From Enhydrobacter sp. (GTDB lineage: Bacteria > Pseudomonadota > Alphaproteobacteria > Reyranellales > Reyranellaceae), in NCBI GenBank assembly GCA_025808875.1, contig CP075528.1, positions 3,532,473 through 3,596,472 on the forward strand: a DNA stretch of 64,000 nucleotides, read 5' to 3'. The notes under the pieces are model-generated. The model ran no database searches and had not been told where the DNA came from. It saw nothing but the letters and a program-made list of their open reading frames with translations. How positions within the stretch are numbered: position 1 is the first letter of the stretch; every line of letters starts with the position of its first letter. A program made the translations under genes and the position numbers. Below, piece by piece: positions 18,778 through 27,937 of the stretch.

Positions 18778-19619
18778 GTCCGCATTCTCGGGTCGATGAT
18801 GTCGCGCAGGCCATCGCCCAGCAGGTTGAAGCAGAACACCGCGAGCATCAGCGTCGCGCCGGGGAACAGCGCGATCCACCACTCGCCCGACTGGATGAAG
18901 TTGGCGCCCTCGGCGACCATGATGCCCCATTCCGGATCGGGCGGGCGCACGCCCAGCCCGATGAAGGAGAGGCCCGCCGCGTTGAGGATGGCGTAACCCA
19001 TGGTGAGCGACATCTGCACCATCATGATCGGCATGATGTTGGGCAGGACATGGCCCAGCAGCACGCGCGCCTCGCCGTTGCCCGAGAGGCGCGCCGCCTC
19101 GACGTAGCCCGCCTCGCGCCGCACGTTGGCCTCGGCACGCGCGACGCGGGCATAGAGCGGGAAATTGATGATCGCCGTGGCGATCACGATGTTCGTGACC
19201 TTGTTGCCGAGGGCGGCGACGATGCCCATGGCAAGCACGAACAGCGGGAACGCCATGATCGTGTCGGCGACGCGGCCGACGACACGATCCGTCCAGCCGC
19301 CGAAGTAGCCCGCCGCGACGCCCGACAGCGCGCCCAGCAGAAACGCCAGGATCACCGAGGCGAAGGCGATGGAAAGGTCGAGCCGCGTCGCCACCAGCAC
19401 GCGGCTGAAGATATCGCGGCCGAGCTGGTCGGTGCCGAACCAGTGCGCGGCCGAGGGCGGCTGGAGCGCCATCGCCGCGTTGCTGGCCAGCGGATCGTAG
19501 GGCGCGATCAGCGGCCCGAACATGGCGGCGACCAGGAACAGCGCAAACAGGGTGAAGGCGAAGCCCGTCACCGGGTTCTCCGACAGCACGTAGCGGGCAT
19601 GACGCAGCAGCGGCAGCAT
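18774..19619 (-). CDS. Peptide/ureide-type ABC importer permease (DppC-like)
   Basis: Inner-membrane permease of 281 residues with an N-terminal helix, then HWFGTDQLGRDIFSRVL, the hallmark of DppC/OppC proteins, and five further membrane helices. The EAA coupling loop reads EAARLSGNGEARVLLGHVLP. ATG at 19619 overlaps the preceding permease stop by one base (TGATG). It works with the DppB-like permease and the two ATPases. Confidence 0.92.
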   Translation of the reverse strand: MLPLLRHARYVLSENPVTGFAFTLFALFLVAAMFGPLIAPYDPLASNAAMALQPPSAAHWFGTDQLGRDIFSRVLVATRLDLSIAFASVILAFLLGALSGVAAGYFGGWTDRVVGRVADTIMAFPLFVLAMGIVAALGNKVTNIVIATAIINFPLYARVARAEANVRREAGYVEAARLSGNGEARVLLGHVLPNIMPIMMVQMSLTMGYAILNAAGLSFIGLGVRPPDPEWGIMVAEGANFIQSGEWWIALFPGATLMLAVFCFNLLGDGLRDIIDPRMRT

Positions 19620-20632
19620 CAGACGTCCAGCCGCACGCGCGGGTCGACCAGGCCGTAGAGCAGGTCGATCGCGAGGTTGAGCGCGATGTAGAGCACCGCC
19701 ATCGCCAGCACGAAGCCCTGCACCGGCGCATAGTCCGAGGTGATCAGCGCGTTGACGGCGTAGAGGCCGATGCCCGGCCAGGCGAACACCGTCTCGACCA
19801 GCACGTTGGCGCCGAGCAGGAAGGAAAACACCATGCCAAGCACGGTGATGACCGGCAGGACGGCGTTGCGGAAGGCATAGGTGAAAACGACGGTGCGGCC
19901 GGCGAGCCCACTCGCGCGCGCGGTGCGGATGAAGTCGCTGCCCAGCACCGACAGCATCGAGCCGCGGGTCATGCGGGCGAGCGGCGCCAGCGAGAAGATC
20001 GCCATCGAGATCGCCGGCAGCGCGAGCTGGCTGAGGGCGCCGCGGAACGCCTCCATGTCGCCGACGATCAGCGAGTCGATCAGGTAGAAGCCGGTGATGT
20101 CGGGCGGCGCCGAGAGGAAGACGTCGAGCCGTCCGGTCGGCGCCGGCGCGATCTGCAGCAGGTAGTAGAAGACGTAGGCGAACAGCAGGCCGGTGAAGAA
20201 CACCGGCAGCGACACGCCGGCGGTGGTGACGACGCGGCAGAGATGGTCGATCCACGTGCCCTGCTTCACCGCGGCGAGAACGCCGAGCGGGATGGCGATC
20301 AGCACGGCGATCAGCAGCGCGCACAAGGTGAGCTCGGCCGAGGCCGGCAGGCGCGTGGCGATCTCGGTCACCACGGGCTGGCCGGTGGAGAGCGAATGGC
20401 CGAGATTGCCCTGGGCGAGATCGACGATATAGGCGACGAACTGCTCGGGCAGCGACTTGTCGAGCCCGAGCTTGGCGCGGATCTCCTCGACCGCCTGCGG
20501 ACTGGCGGCGAGGCCGGCGAAATAGGCCGCCGGATCGCCCGGCAGCAGGCGGGTCAGCATGAAGGTGACGACGACGACCCCGATGATGCTCGGGATCGCC
20601 GTCATCAGCCGCGAAAGAAGGAGCTTCAGCAC
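19619..20632 (-). CDS. Peptide/ureide-type ABC importer permease (DppB-like)
   Basis: Permease of 337 residues. It has a first helix (TAIPSIIGVVVVTFMLTRLL) followed by PGDPAAYFAG, then LGHSLSTGQPVVTEI, and the EAA loop RTARASGLAGRTVVFTYAFR, all typical of DppB/OppB. The GTG at 20632 was chosen as start (VLKLLLSRLM); an ATG ten residues on (20605) would cut into the helix. It is 23 nt downstream of the binding-protein gene. Confidence 0.9.
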   Translation of the reverse strand: MLKLLLSRLMTAIPSIIGVVVVTFMLTRLLPGDPAAYFAGLAASPQAVEEIRAKLGLDKSLPEQFVAYIVDLAQGNLGHSLSTGQPVVTEIATRLPASAELTLCALLIAVLIAIPLGVLAAVKQGTWIDHLCRVVTTAGVSLPVFFTGLLFAYVFYYLLQIAPAPTGRLDVFLSAPPDITGFYLIDSLIVGDMEAFRGALSQLALPAISMAIFSLAPLARMTRGSMLSVLGSDFIRTARASGLAGRTVVFTYAFRNAVLPVITVLGMVFSFLLGANVLVETVFAWPGIGLYAVNALITSDYAPVQGFVLAMAVLYIALNLAIDLLYGLVDPRVRLDV

Positions 20633-20655
20633 CCTTGGGCCGTGACGTGTGCGGC

Positions 20656-22260
20656 TTAACTCTTCACCAGCTGCCGGTAGTCGAGCTGGCGATGGAACCA
20701 GTAGCGGTAGCCGGTGACGTTCTTCTGCATCGCCACGTTGAGCAGCGGCTGGTAGATCGGCACGCGCGGCACGTCCTCGAAGGCGATGTCGACGAAACCC
20801 CTGACCGCCTCCTCGTACTCCTTGCCCGTGGTGAAGCGCGCCTTGTCGATCAGCGCGTCCATCGCCGGGTTCTTGTAGGACATCGTGTTGAAGACGGCGT
20901 TCTGGCCGTGATAGCACCAATAGAAGAAGTATTCGGGATAGTTCAGCCAGCCGCCGAAGGCGTTGAGGATCAGCGGCATCTGCTTCTTCAGCAACTCGGC
21001 GCGCCAGTTGGCACCCGGCACCTTGTTGATCGTGGTCTTGATGCCGATCTTGGCGAGGTTTTCCTGCACCAGCACCGCCATCGGTTCGTTGGTGCTGGCG
21101 AAACCGAGATCGAAGGAGAGCGTGGTTTCCAGCCCGTTGGGATGGCCCGCCTCGACCATCAGCGCCTTGGCCTTGTCGAGGTCGGTCCTGTAGCCATGCT
21201 TCTGCGGCCAGTAGACGCCCTTGAACTTGTTGTCGGCGCCGCCGAACAGCGGCGCGCCCTGGCCGAACATCACGGAGTCCATGATCTGCTGGTAGGGAAT
21301 CGCGTAGGCCACGGCCTGGCGCAGCTTCACGTTGTCGAACGGCTTGTTCGCCGTGTTCATGCCGACATAGTTCATGGCGTTCTCGATCGGCGTGCCGATC
21401 ACCGAGAGCTTGGGTGAGCTCCGGAGCTCGGCGAAATCCTTCGGCGGCAGGTCGAAGGAAAGGTCGGCGTCGCCGCGCTCGAGCAGCGCGCGCCGGTTGC
21501 CGGCCGACGGGATGATGCGCTGGATGACGCGGCGCACCTTGGGCAGCGGGCCGTTCTTCCACTCGTCGTTGCGCACGAAGATGACTTCCTGGCCGGGCTG
21601 CCACTTCTCGACCTTGTAGGCGCCGCCCGAGGCGTGGTTGTTCTTGCACCATTCCATCGCCCACGGGTCCTTCTCCGTGGCGTGCTTCCTGGCGAGCCCG
21701 GAGTTCATGATCACCGGCACCGGCACGCCGATGTCGGGCATGGTGAGCTTGTCGGCGCGCACGAAATCGACCCGAAAGGTATGATCGTCGACGACGACGA
21801 ACTGTTCGGGCTTCTCGAGCGAGCCCGCCCTCATCTGGAAGGTCGGGAAGCCGCCCACCGTGACGGCGCGGTCGAACGACCACTTGACGTCCTTGGCGGT
21901 GATCGGCGTGCCGTCGTGGAACTTGGCGTCGCGGCGCAGCTTGAAGGTCACCGAGTTGGGCCCGAGGTTCCACTCCGTCGCCAGCTCGGGTTCGAGCTTG
22001 GTGTAGTCGTAGTGGTCGTTGCCGTTGGCGTCCTTCTTGACGCCGTAGGTCATCAGCCGGTCGTGGGTGTTCCACGACACCTCGTAGGCCGGCCGGTTGG
22101 CGCCGACGCCGTGGATGTCCATGGAGTTGGGCGGCGCCTCGGTGACGATCAGCAGCGTCTCCTGACGCGCCTGCGCCTTGGCCTCCGACCAGATCGCCGG
22201 TGCCGCCGTTGCCGCAGCGCCCGCCGCCGCAGTGGTCTTGATGAACGTACGCCGCTTCAT
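20656..22260 (-). CDS. Peptide/ureide-type ABC importer substrate-binding protein (Tat signal)
   Basis: Family-5 extracellular solute-binding protein, 534 residues. The start MKRRTFIKTTAAAG has a twin-arginine signal and the peptide ends around SEAKAQ (about 30). The mature part shows the family pattern LEPELATEWN, FHDGTPITAKDVKWSFDRA and NKPFDNVKLRQAVAYAI. AAGGGGG lies 6 nt before the ATG at 22260. First gene of the minus-strand operon that runs through two permeases, two ATPases, atzGEH and a dehydrogenase. Family-5 proteins bind peptides, opines, nickel or ureido acids; the operon points to a ureido compound, but specificity cannot be read directly. Confidence 0.92.
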   Translation of the reverse strand: MKRRTFIKTTAAAGAAATAAPAIWSEAKAQARQETLLIVTEAPPNSMDIHGVGANRPAYEVSWNTHDRLMTYGVKKDANGNDHYDYTKLEPELATEWNLGPNSVTFKLRRDAKFHDGTPITAKDVKWSFDRAVTVGGFPTFQMRAGSLEKPEQFVVVDDHTFRVDFVRADKLTMPDIGVPVPVIMNSGLARKHATEKDPWAMEWCKNNHASGGAYKVEKWQPGQEVIFVRNDEWKNGPLPKVRRVIQRIIPSAGNRRALLERGDADLSFDLPPKDFAELRSSPKLSVIGTPIENAMNYVGMNTANKPFDNVKLRQAVAYAIPYQQIMDSVMFGQGAPLFGGADNKFKGVYWPQKHGYRTDLDKAKALMVEAGHPNGLETTLSFDLGFASTNEPMAVLVQENLAKIGIKTTINKVPGANWRAELLKKQMPLILNAFGGWLNYPEYFFYWCYHGQNAVFNTMSYKNPAMDALIDKARFTTGKEYEEAVRGFVDIAFEDVPRVPIYQPLLNVAMQKNVTGYRYWFHRQLDYRQLVKS

Positions 22261-22426
22261 GTCTGCCCCCTTGCTTCCCACGGACGAGTCGGAAGTAAGG
22301 TCAGCAAGCAGTGTGCCATCCTCGAAAATGCGTCTCCGATGGCGGATTCCGCTGCTTTTTCGGGCAGGATCGGCCGCCTCCCCGGTCATCCGGTGACATC
22401 GGCGGCCGACTGCGACGACAGGTCAA

Positions 22427-22436
22427 TTGTATGCAA
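22427..22436 (+). promoter_or_regulatory. Putative operator, copy 1 (TTGTATGCAA)
   Basis: Near-palindrome TTGTATGCAA inside the longer inverted repeat AATTG-TATG-CAATT (22425-22438). Spacing and sequence resemble operators of GntR-family (FCD-type) repressors, which favour TTGTATACAA-like sites; this assignment is inference. On the minus strand it contains TACAAT, a possible -10 for the importer operon. Confidence 0.5.
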
Positions 22437-22476
22437 TTTCAGCCTATTGCATTCTTTTTAGGCGTTGGCATTCATT

Positions 22477-22486
22477 TTGTATGCAA
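22477..22486 (+). promoter_or_regulatory. Putative operator, copy 2 (TTGTATGCAA)
   Basis: Exact second copy of TTGTATGCAA, 50 bp after copy 1 and ending 9 nt before the atzF start. A protein bound here would cover the atzF translation-initiation region, consistent with repression. The 50 bp step is close to five helical turns, so two dimers could lie on the same face of the DNA. Confidence 0.5.
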
Positions 22487-22495
22487 TCTAGGACG

Positions 22496-24259
22496 ATGAG
22501 CACCGCACGCGATCTCGGCCTTCACGCCCTCCATACCGCCTATTCCGAGGGCATCCTCACCTGTCGAGCGGTGATCGAGGACGTTCTGGAGCGTATCCGG
22601 TCCCACGGCGACGACGCCGTGTGGCTGTCGCGCATGCCCGACGACGTCCTGCGCGCCCGGGCCGATGCACTCGACGCCAGGCGCGGCGAGAAGCTGCCGT
22701 TGTTCGGCGTGCCCTTCGCGGTGAAGGACAATATCGACGTCGAGGGTCTGCCGACCACGGCCGCTTGCCCGGGTTACGCCTACACGCCCCGGACATCGGC
22801 GGCGGTCGTTCAGCGCCTGGTCGATTCGGGCGCCATCGTGGTCGGCAAGACCAACCTCGACCAGTTCGCGACCGGCCTGGTCGGCGTGCGCTCACCCTAC
22901 GGCGTGCCGCGCAATCCCTTCAACGCCGACTACATTCCCGGCGGCTCGAGCTCGGGCTCGGCGGTCGCCGTTTCGGCCGGCCTCGTCAGCTTCGCGCTCG
23001 GCACCGACACGGCCGGATCGGGCCGCGTGCCGGCCGGCTTCAACAACATCGTCGGGCTGAAGCCGACACCCGGCCTGCTCAGCAATGCAGGCGTCGTGCC
23101 GGCTTGCGCCTCGCTCGATTGCGTCTCGATCTTCGCGCTCTCCTGCGCCGACGCCGACGCCGTATTGAGGGTCGCCGCCGAACTGCGCCCGGCGGCGGCG
23201 ATCGGCAGCACCTTCCGCTTCGGCGTGCCGCGGCCCCTCGAATTCTTCGGCGACGCCGACTATGCGAGGCTCTATGGCGAAGCCATCGAGCGGCTGAAGG
23301 CGATGGGCGGCACTGCGGTCGAGTTCGACTACGCCCCGTTCAGCGACGCCGCCCAGCTCCTCTACAGCGGGCCGTGGGTTGCCGAGCGCACCGCGGCGGT
23401 CGGCGTCTTCATCGAAAGGGCGGGACCCGAGGCCGGGGTGTGGCCGACGACACGCGACATCGTGCTGGGCGGGCGCAAGTACAGCGCCGTCGACGCCTTC
23501 GAGGGCCAATACAGGCTCGCCGAGCTCAAGGCACGGGCCGACGCTGCGATGCAGGACCTCGATTTCCTGGCGCTGCCGACAGCGGGCACGATCTACACCC
23601 TGGCCGATCTCGCGCGCGAACCGGTGCTCTTCAATTCGCATCTCGGGCACTACACCAACTTCGTGAATTTCTTCCGGCTGTCGGGCCTCGCCCTGCCTGC
23701 CGGCTTCCGCGCCGACGGCCTGCCTTTCGGCATCACCCTGATCGCGCGCGGTTTGGCCGAGACGGCGTTGCTCGCCTTCGGCGCACGCTGGCAACGCGCC
23801 GTCACGCTGCCACTCGGCAGGACGACGAGCCGGCTGCCGCCGGCGGAGGCCGATCCGGTCGCCGCCGAGGATCGCGTCGCCATCGCAGTCGTCGGCGCCC
23901 ACATGAGCGGCCTGCCGCTCAATGGCGAGCTCGTGGATCTCGGCGGCCGCCTCGAGTACTCGGGCAGCACCGCCCCGCACTACCGTCTCCATGCGTTGCC
24001 CGGCGGCCCGCCGTCGCGTCCCGGCCTGGTGCGCGTCGGCACCGGCGGCGGCGCCATCGAACTCGAAGTGTGGAGCCTGCCGGCCGCCCGGGTCGGCGCC
24101 TTCGTGCGGCGCATTCCCGCTCCGCTCGGTCTCGGCACGGTCGCCCTTTCCGACGGCACGAGCGTGCTGGGCTTCCTCTGCGAGGGCTACGCCATCGAGG
24201 GAGCACGCGACATCACCGCGCTCGGCGGCTGGCGCGCCTATCTCGAGGCCGCCGGTTGA
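22496..24259 (+). CDS. atzF: Allophanate hydrolase AtzF
   Basis: Amidase-signature enzyme of 587 residues that hydrolyses allophanate to ammonia and CO2, the last step after AtzEG/AtzH or urea carboxylase. Triad residues are Lys77 (VPFAVKDNIDV), cis-Ser151 (PGGSSSGSAVAVS) and nucleophile Ser175 (GTDTAGSGRVPAG). The C-terminal domain of about 120 residues (from about 465) is the AtzF-type extension absent from plain amidases. The ATG at 22496 (MSTARDLG) was chosen because the open frame further upstream runs through the operator region. It is divergent from the ureide importer operon. Confidence 0.93.
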   Translation: MSTARDLGLHALHTAYSEGILTCRAVIEDVLERIRSHGDDAVWLSRMPDDVLRARADALDARRGEKLPLFGVPFAVKDNIDVEGLPTTAACPGYAYTPRTSAAVVQRLVDSGAIVVGKTNLDQFATGLVGVRSPYGVPRNPFNADYIPGGSSSGSAVAVSAGLVSFALGTDTAGSGRVPAGFNNIVGLKPTPGLLSNAGVVPACASLDCVSIFALSCADADAVLRVAAELRPAAAIGSTFRFGVPRPLEFFGDADYARLYGEAIERLKAMGGTAVEFDYAPFSDAAQLLYSGPWVAERTAAVGVFIERAGPEAGVWPTTRDIVLGGRKYSAVDAFEGQYRLAELKARADAAMQDLDFLALPTAGTIYTLADLAREPVLFNSHLGHYTNFVNFFRLSGLALPAGFRADGLPFGITLIARGLAETALLAFGARWQRAVTLPLGRTTSRLPPAEADPVAAEDRVAIAVVGAHMSGLPLNGELVDLGGRLEYSGSTAPHYRLHALPGGPPSRPGLVRVGTGGGAIELEVWSLPAARVGAFVRRIPAPLGLGTVALSDGTSVLGFLCEGYAIEGARDITALGGWRAYLEAAG

Positions 24260-24269
24260 TCGCGCCTCC

Positions 24270-25799
24270 TCACAGCGCCTGAACGCCCGGCCGGCCCGAC
24301 TCGACCGCGAAGCGCGCCAGCGTCGAGACCGGCGATTCGCGCTCCTTGACCGAGCGCACGGTGCGGAAGGCGACTTCGGCCGACTTGGGCGCGAGTGCCA
24401 CGACCGCATAGCCGTTGGCGCCGGTGCGGCCGTAGCGGATGTGCGGATTGCGCGCCAACAACGCCTTCATGCGTGCCTCGCTCGGACCCTGCGAGGTGAG
24501 CGAGCCGCCGACGAATTCCGTCGCCACGACGGGCTCGCCGCCGCGGGCAAAGTCGCGCCGCAGGTCGGTCGCCCAGAAGGAGTGCACGTCGCCGCCGATC
24601 ACCAGCGTGTCGCGCGTCGGCGAGGCCGCGACCTGATCGAGCAGGCGCCGCCGCGCCGGCGCATAGCCGTCCCAGCCGTCCGCCCAGTGACTCGTCGTGC
24701 CGTCTCGGCCGCGATCGAGCTCGGCCATCAGGGTCGGCTGCGCGATCACGTTCCAGCGCGCCGCGGCCCGGCGCAGCCCGTCGCCCAGCCACGCCTCCTG
24801 CTCAGCGCCGAGCAGCGAGCGGCGCGGATCGAGCCGCTCCTCGCACCCGGTCAGGAGCTTGCCGCGCGTCAGCGTCTCGCGGCAGGCGTGGTGCGAGCGG
24901 TGCTGCCGGCCGTCGAGCACGTGGAACTCGGCGAGATCGCCGAAGCGCAGGCGATCGTGCAGCCGCATCGACGGCCCCTGCGGACGCATCGATTCGGGCA
25001 GCGGCATGTGCTCCCAGAAGGCCTGGTACGCGGCGCCACGCTGGGCGAGGAAGCGCGCGCTGTCCCCCACCAGCGGCGAGACGTCGCCGGTATAGTCGTC
25101 GTCGACCTCGTGGTCGTCCCAGGTGACGATCCAGGGATGTGCGGCGTGCGCCGCCTGCAGGGCGGGGTCGGATTTGTAGAGCGCGTAGCGGTCGCGATAT
25201 TCCTCGAGGGTCGTCGGCCGACCGACCTCGTGGCGGCGCACCAGGTCGCGGCCCCAGCTCAACTCGTAAATGTAGTCGCCGAGATGGACGAAGGCGTCGA
25301 GCTCCTCCACCGCGGCGTGGCCCAGCGCGGCGTAGTAGCCCTGCTCGTATTGCTGGCAGGAACCGAAGCCAAAGCGCAGCGTCGCCAACGCGGCCGCCGG
25401 ATCCGCGGCCGTGCGCGTGCGGCCGATCGGGCTCGGCTTGCCGCGCACGACGAAGCGGTACCAATAGGTCCGGCCGGGCTCGAGGTCGCCCACCTCGACA
25501 TGGACCGAATGGGCCCAGCGCGCCTCGGCCGTCGCCTTGCCCGACCGCACGACCTGCTGCAGGCGCTCGTCGCGACAGAGCGACCAACTCACCTCGATGG
25601 ACTCGCGGGGACGTTCGTGCGGCTCGGCCGCCATCAACCGCGTCCACAGCACGATCGAACGCGCGGTCGGTCGGCCCGAGGCGACGCCCAGCCCGAATGG
25701 ATCGTCGGCCAGCACCGGCTGGGCGCGCGCCATCGACGGCAGCCACGGGGACGGCAGCCACAGGGCCGGCACCACGCCCAGGAAAGCACGACGTCGCAC
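24270..25799 (-). CDS. phoD: PhoD-like alkaline phosphatase/phosphodiesterase
   Basis: Secreted PhoD-family metallophosphatase, 509 residues. The N-terminus [13 protein letters not shown] is a twin-arginine signal ending near ARAQ (about 27). Metal-site motifs are [33 protein letters not shown] and GGDVHSFW. The GTG at 25799 places the Tat motif right at the start; longer starts would run into the divergent SDR gene. No clear phosphate-box was identified upstream. It releases phosphate from organic esters outside the cytoplasm. Confidence 0.9.
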   Translation of the reverse strand: MRRRAFLGVVPALWLPSPWLPSMARAQPVLADDPFGLGVASGRPTARSIVLWTRLMAAEPHERPRESIEVSWSLCRDERLQQVVRSGKATAEARWAHSVHVEVGDLEPGRTYWYRFVVRGKPSPIGRTRTAADPAAALATLRFGFGSCQQYEQGYYAALGHAAVEELDAFVHLGDYIYELSWGRDLVRRHEVGRPTTLEEYRDRYALYKSDPALQAAHAAHPWIVTWDDHEVDDDYTGDVSPLVGDSARFLAQRGAAYQAFWEHMPLPESMRPQGPSMRLHDRLRFGDLAEFHVLDGRQHRSHHACRETLTRGKLLTGCEERLDPRRSLLGAEQEAWLGDGLRRAAARWNVIAQPTLMAELDRGRDGTTSHWADGWDGYAPARRRLLDQVAASPTRDTLVIGGDVHSFWATDLRRDFARGGEPVVATEFVGGSLTSQGPSEARMKALLARNPHIRYGRTGANGYAVVALAPKSAEVAFRTVRSVKERESPVSTLARFAVESGRPGVQAL

Positions 25800-25881
25800 C
25801 TGTCGACTGTGCGCCCGGCAAAGGTTCGCTTCAATCGCGGGGCGCCGGTCTGCTAGGGTCCGCCGGCGAGGAGGAACACCC

Positions 25882-26631
25882 ATGGCAAAGATCGCGATCG
25901 TGACAGGAGCAGGCAGCGGCATCGGCCGCGCCTCGGCTCTCGCCCTGCTGCAGAACGGCTACAAGGTGGCGCTGGCGGGCCGGCGCAAGGACGCGCTCGA
26001 CGAGACCGCCAAGATGGCGGGCAACAACGCGCCCAATGCCATGGCGGTGCCGACCGACGTCACCAGGCGAGACGACATCGTGGCGCTCTTTGCCAAGGTC
26101 AAGGCGACCTGGGGCCGGCTCGACTTGGTGTTCAACAATGCCGGCGGCGGGGCGCCGCCGGTGCCGCTCGAGGAACTGCCCTACGAGACCTGGCTCTCGG
26201 TCGTCGCCGCCAACCTGACCGGCCCGTTCCTGTGCACGCAGGAAGCCATGAAGATCATGAAGGACCAGAAGCCGCGCGGCGGCCGCATCATCAACAACGG
26301 CTCGATCTCGGCGCATGCGCCGCGGCCCTTCTCGGTCGCCTACACATCGACCAAGCACGCCATCACCGGCCTCACCAAGTCGACCTCGCTCGACGGCCGC
26401 GCCTACGACATCGCCTGCGGCCAGATCGACATCGGCAACGCCGTCACGCCGATGACCGAGCGCATGACCAAGGGCGTGCCGCAGCCCGACGGCACGACAC
26501 GGGTCGAGCCGCGCATGGATGTCGACGCGGTCGCCAAGGCGATCGTCTACATGGACAGCCTGCCGCTCGACGCCAACGTGCAGTTCATGACCGTGATGGC
26601 GACCAAGATGCCGTTCATCGGGCGGGGCTAG
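25882..26631 (+). CDS. SDR family oxidoreductase
   Basis: Classical short-chain dehydrogenase of 249 residues. Cofactor turn [11 protein letters not shown] (8-18), NNAGGGAP, and catalytic Ser-Tyr-Lys as NNGSISAH, then [20 protein letters not shown] lies 6 nt before the ATG at 25882. It starts 82 nt from the divergent phoD. The variable C-terminal part ([18 protein letters not shown]) gives no safe substrate. Confidence 0.9.
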   Translation: MAKIAIVTGAGSGIGRASALALLQNGYKVALAGRRKDALDETAKMAGNNAPNAMAVPTDVTRRDDIVALFAKVKATWGRLDLVFNNAGGGAPPVPLEELPYETWLSVVAANLTGPFLCTQEAMKIMKDQKPRGGRIINNGSISAHAPRPFSVAYTSTKHAITGLTKSTSLDGRAYDIACGQIDIGNAVTPMTERMTKGVPQPDGTTRVEPRMDVDAVAKAIVYMDSLPLDANVQFMTVMATKMPFIGRG

Positions 26632-26740
26632 GATCGGCGGCACCCTCACCGGCCTCGGCGTGCTGCGCAGTCTCGCAACGCCGGACAGCGGCCCTCAAGG
26701 CGGCCGACCGGTGCGACGCTGGGCGGTCAATCCGGCCTTG

Positions 26741-26773
26741 CGGAAGGTTTCTGCGGTTTCTGCAGCGGAGTTG
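26741..26773 (+). repeat. Dispersed TTTCYGCGR-type repeat, third copy
   Basis: The stretch starting CGGAAGGTTTCTGCGGTTTC resembles, in the reverse orientation, the two copies at 55891-55926 and 56008-56043: GGAGGTTT followed by 9-nt units of TTTC-Y-GCG-R. It lies in the 256 bp gap (26632-26887) upstream of the TRAP operon. Only two units are preserved, so the relationship is tentative. Nothing else recognisable was seen in this gap. Confidence 0.35.
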
Positions 26774-26887
26774 ACGCCGAACGGATGAACCAGCCACCGG
26801 GAGAGCGCGACATGTTGATCCGCGTTCCGAACCTGTGCATGCTGTCTGCAAGCGCCAGAGCAAAGGTGCACGAAAAGGGAGGCTATC

Positions 26888-27919
26888 ATGGCAAGAGCTC
26901 CGTTTGCGTGCGTTGCGTGCGTAGTTGCCGGTGTAGTGGTCGCGTCGCCTGCCGTTGCGCAGGACATCACCTGGAACTTCAACATCTTCGGGCCCAAGCG
27001 CGCGGTCACCGCGGGCATCGAGGCGATGGCCGACTTCTACAAGAAGGAGTCGGGCGGCAAGTTCGAGATCAAGATCCACTACGGCGCGGCGCTCGGTCCC
27101 GAGCGGCAGGCGCCCGAGGCGATCAAGGCCGGCGGCTATGAAGGCGCCCAGCTCTGCGCCGGCTACTATCCGAACAAGTTCCCGTTGACGACGGTGATGG
27201 AGTTGCCGTTCCTGCCGCCGCGTGACCTGGCGCAGAACGCCGTCGTCAACCACGCCGTGCTGCAGCATCCGGCCATCGTCAAGGAGATGGCCGAGCGCTG
27301 GAACATCAAGTATCTGTCGCCCACCTTCCTTCCGGCCTTCGAATTCATGGGCAACAAGCGCATCGCGTCGGTTGCCGACATGAAGGGCGTGAAGATGCGG
27401 ATCACCGGACTGAACGCCAAGGCGTTGCAGGCATTCGGCGCGGTGCCGACGATGGTCACGGCGCCGGAGAGCTATCAGGCGCTCGAACGCGGCACGATTG
27501 ACAGCTTCGGCTTTCCCTACAGCTACACGTTCGGCGCCTACAAGCTCTACGAAGTCTCCAAGTTCGTGACCGAAGGCATGGCGATGAGCGGCTTCCTGTG
27601 CTGGCAGGGCGTCAGCCTGACGGCATGGAACAAGCTGCCGGACGATCTCAAGGCCAAGCTGCCACAGGCCCAGGAGGCGGCCACCAAGGCCTTGATGGAG
27701 ATCTACAAGAAGGAAGACGACAAGTGGATTCCGCTGTTCAAGGAAAAACTCGAGGTCACGCAGTTCCCTGAAGCCGAACGGAACAAGCTCATCGAAGCCT
27801 CCGGCCCGATCTGGAAGGAGTGGGCCAAGGAACAGGATAGCGCCGGCCGGCCGGGCACCGAGATTCTCGAGTTCGTCAAGGCGGAGGTCGGCAAGGCCAG
27901 GACCGCGGCCAAGAAATAA
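26888..27919 (+). CDS. dctP: TRAP transporter substrate-binding protein (DctP-type)
   Basis: Periplasmic binding component of a tripartite ATP-independent transporter, 343 residues. Signal peptide MARAPFACVACVVAGVVVAS with cleavage near AVAQ (25). DctP-type segments include YYPNKFPLTTVMELPFLPP and GVKMRITGLNAKALQAFGAVP with the conserved Arg that binds the carboxylate of the substrate. GGGAGG lies 5 nt upstream of the ATG at 26888. It is followed by dctQ and dctM in the canonical order. Substrate is likely an organic acid, identity unknown. Confidence 0.92.
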   Translation: MARAPFACVACVVAGVVVASPAVAQDITWNFNIFGPKRAVTAGIEAMADFYKKESGGKFEIKIHYGAALGPERQAPEAIKAGGYEGAQLCAGYYPNKFPLTTVMELPFLPPRDLAQNAVVNHAVLQHPAIVKEMAERWNIKYLSPTFLPAFEFMGNKRIASVADMKGVKMRITGLNAKALQAFGAVPTMVTAPESYQALERGTIDSFGFPYSYTFGAYKLYEVSKFVTEGMAMSGFLCWQGVSLTAWNKLPDDLKAKLPQAQEAATKALMEIYKKEDDKWIPLFKEKLEVTQFPEAERNKLIEASGPIWKEWAKEQDSAGRPGTEILEFVKAEVGKARTAAKK

Positions 27920-27937
27920 CCCGACCGCTGTCCTTCC

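Larger units (their letters stand above)
22261..22495. promoter_or_regulatory. Divergent control region between the ureide importer operon and atzF
   Basis: A 235 bp gap between two divergent starts. Its right part (about 22425-22490) is strikingly AT-rich against the surrounding high-GC DNA and contains two TTGTATGCAA copies and related half-sites (TTGCATTC at 22447-22454, GGCATTC near 22467). It should hold both promoters and a shared regulator-binding region. No regulator gene is adjacent. Confidence 0.7.

Noticed and set aside
22427..22495. Longer AtzF start through MYAISAYCILF
   Set aside because: It would begin at a TTG inside the operator and translate the AT-rich control region; family alignment begins near MSTARDLG.
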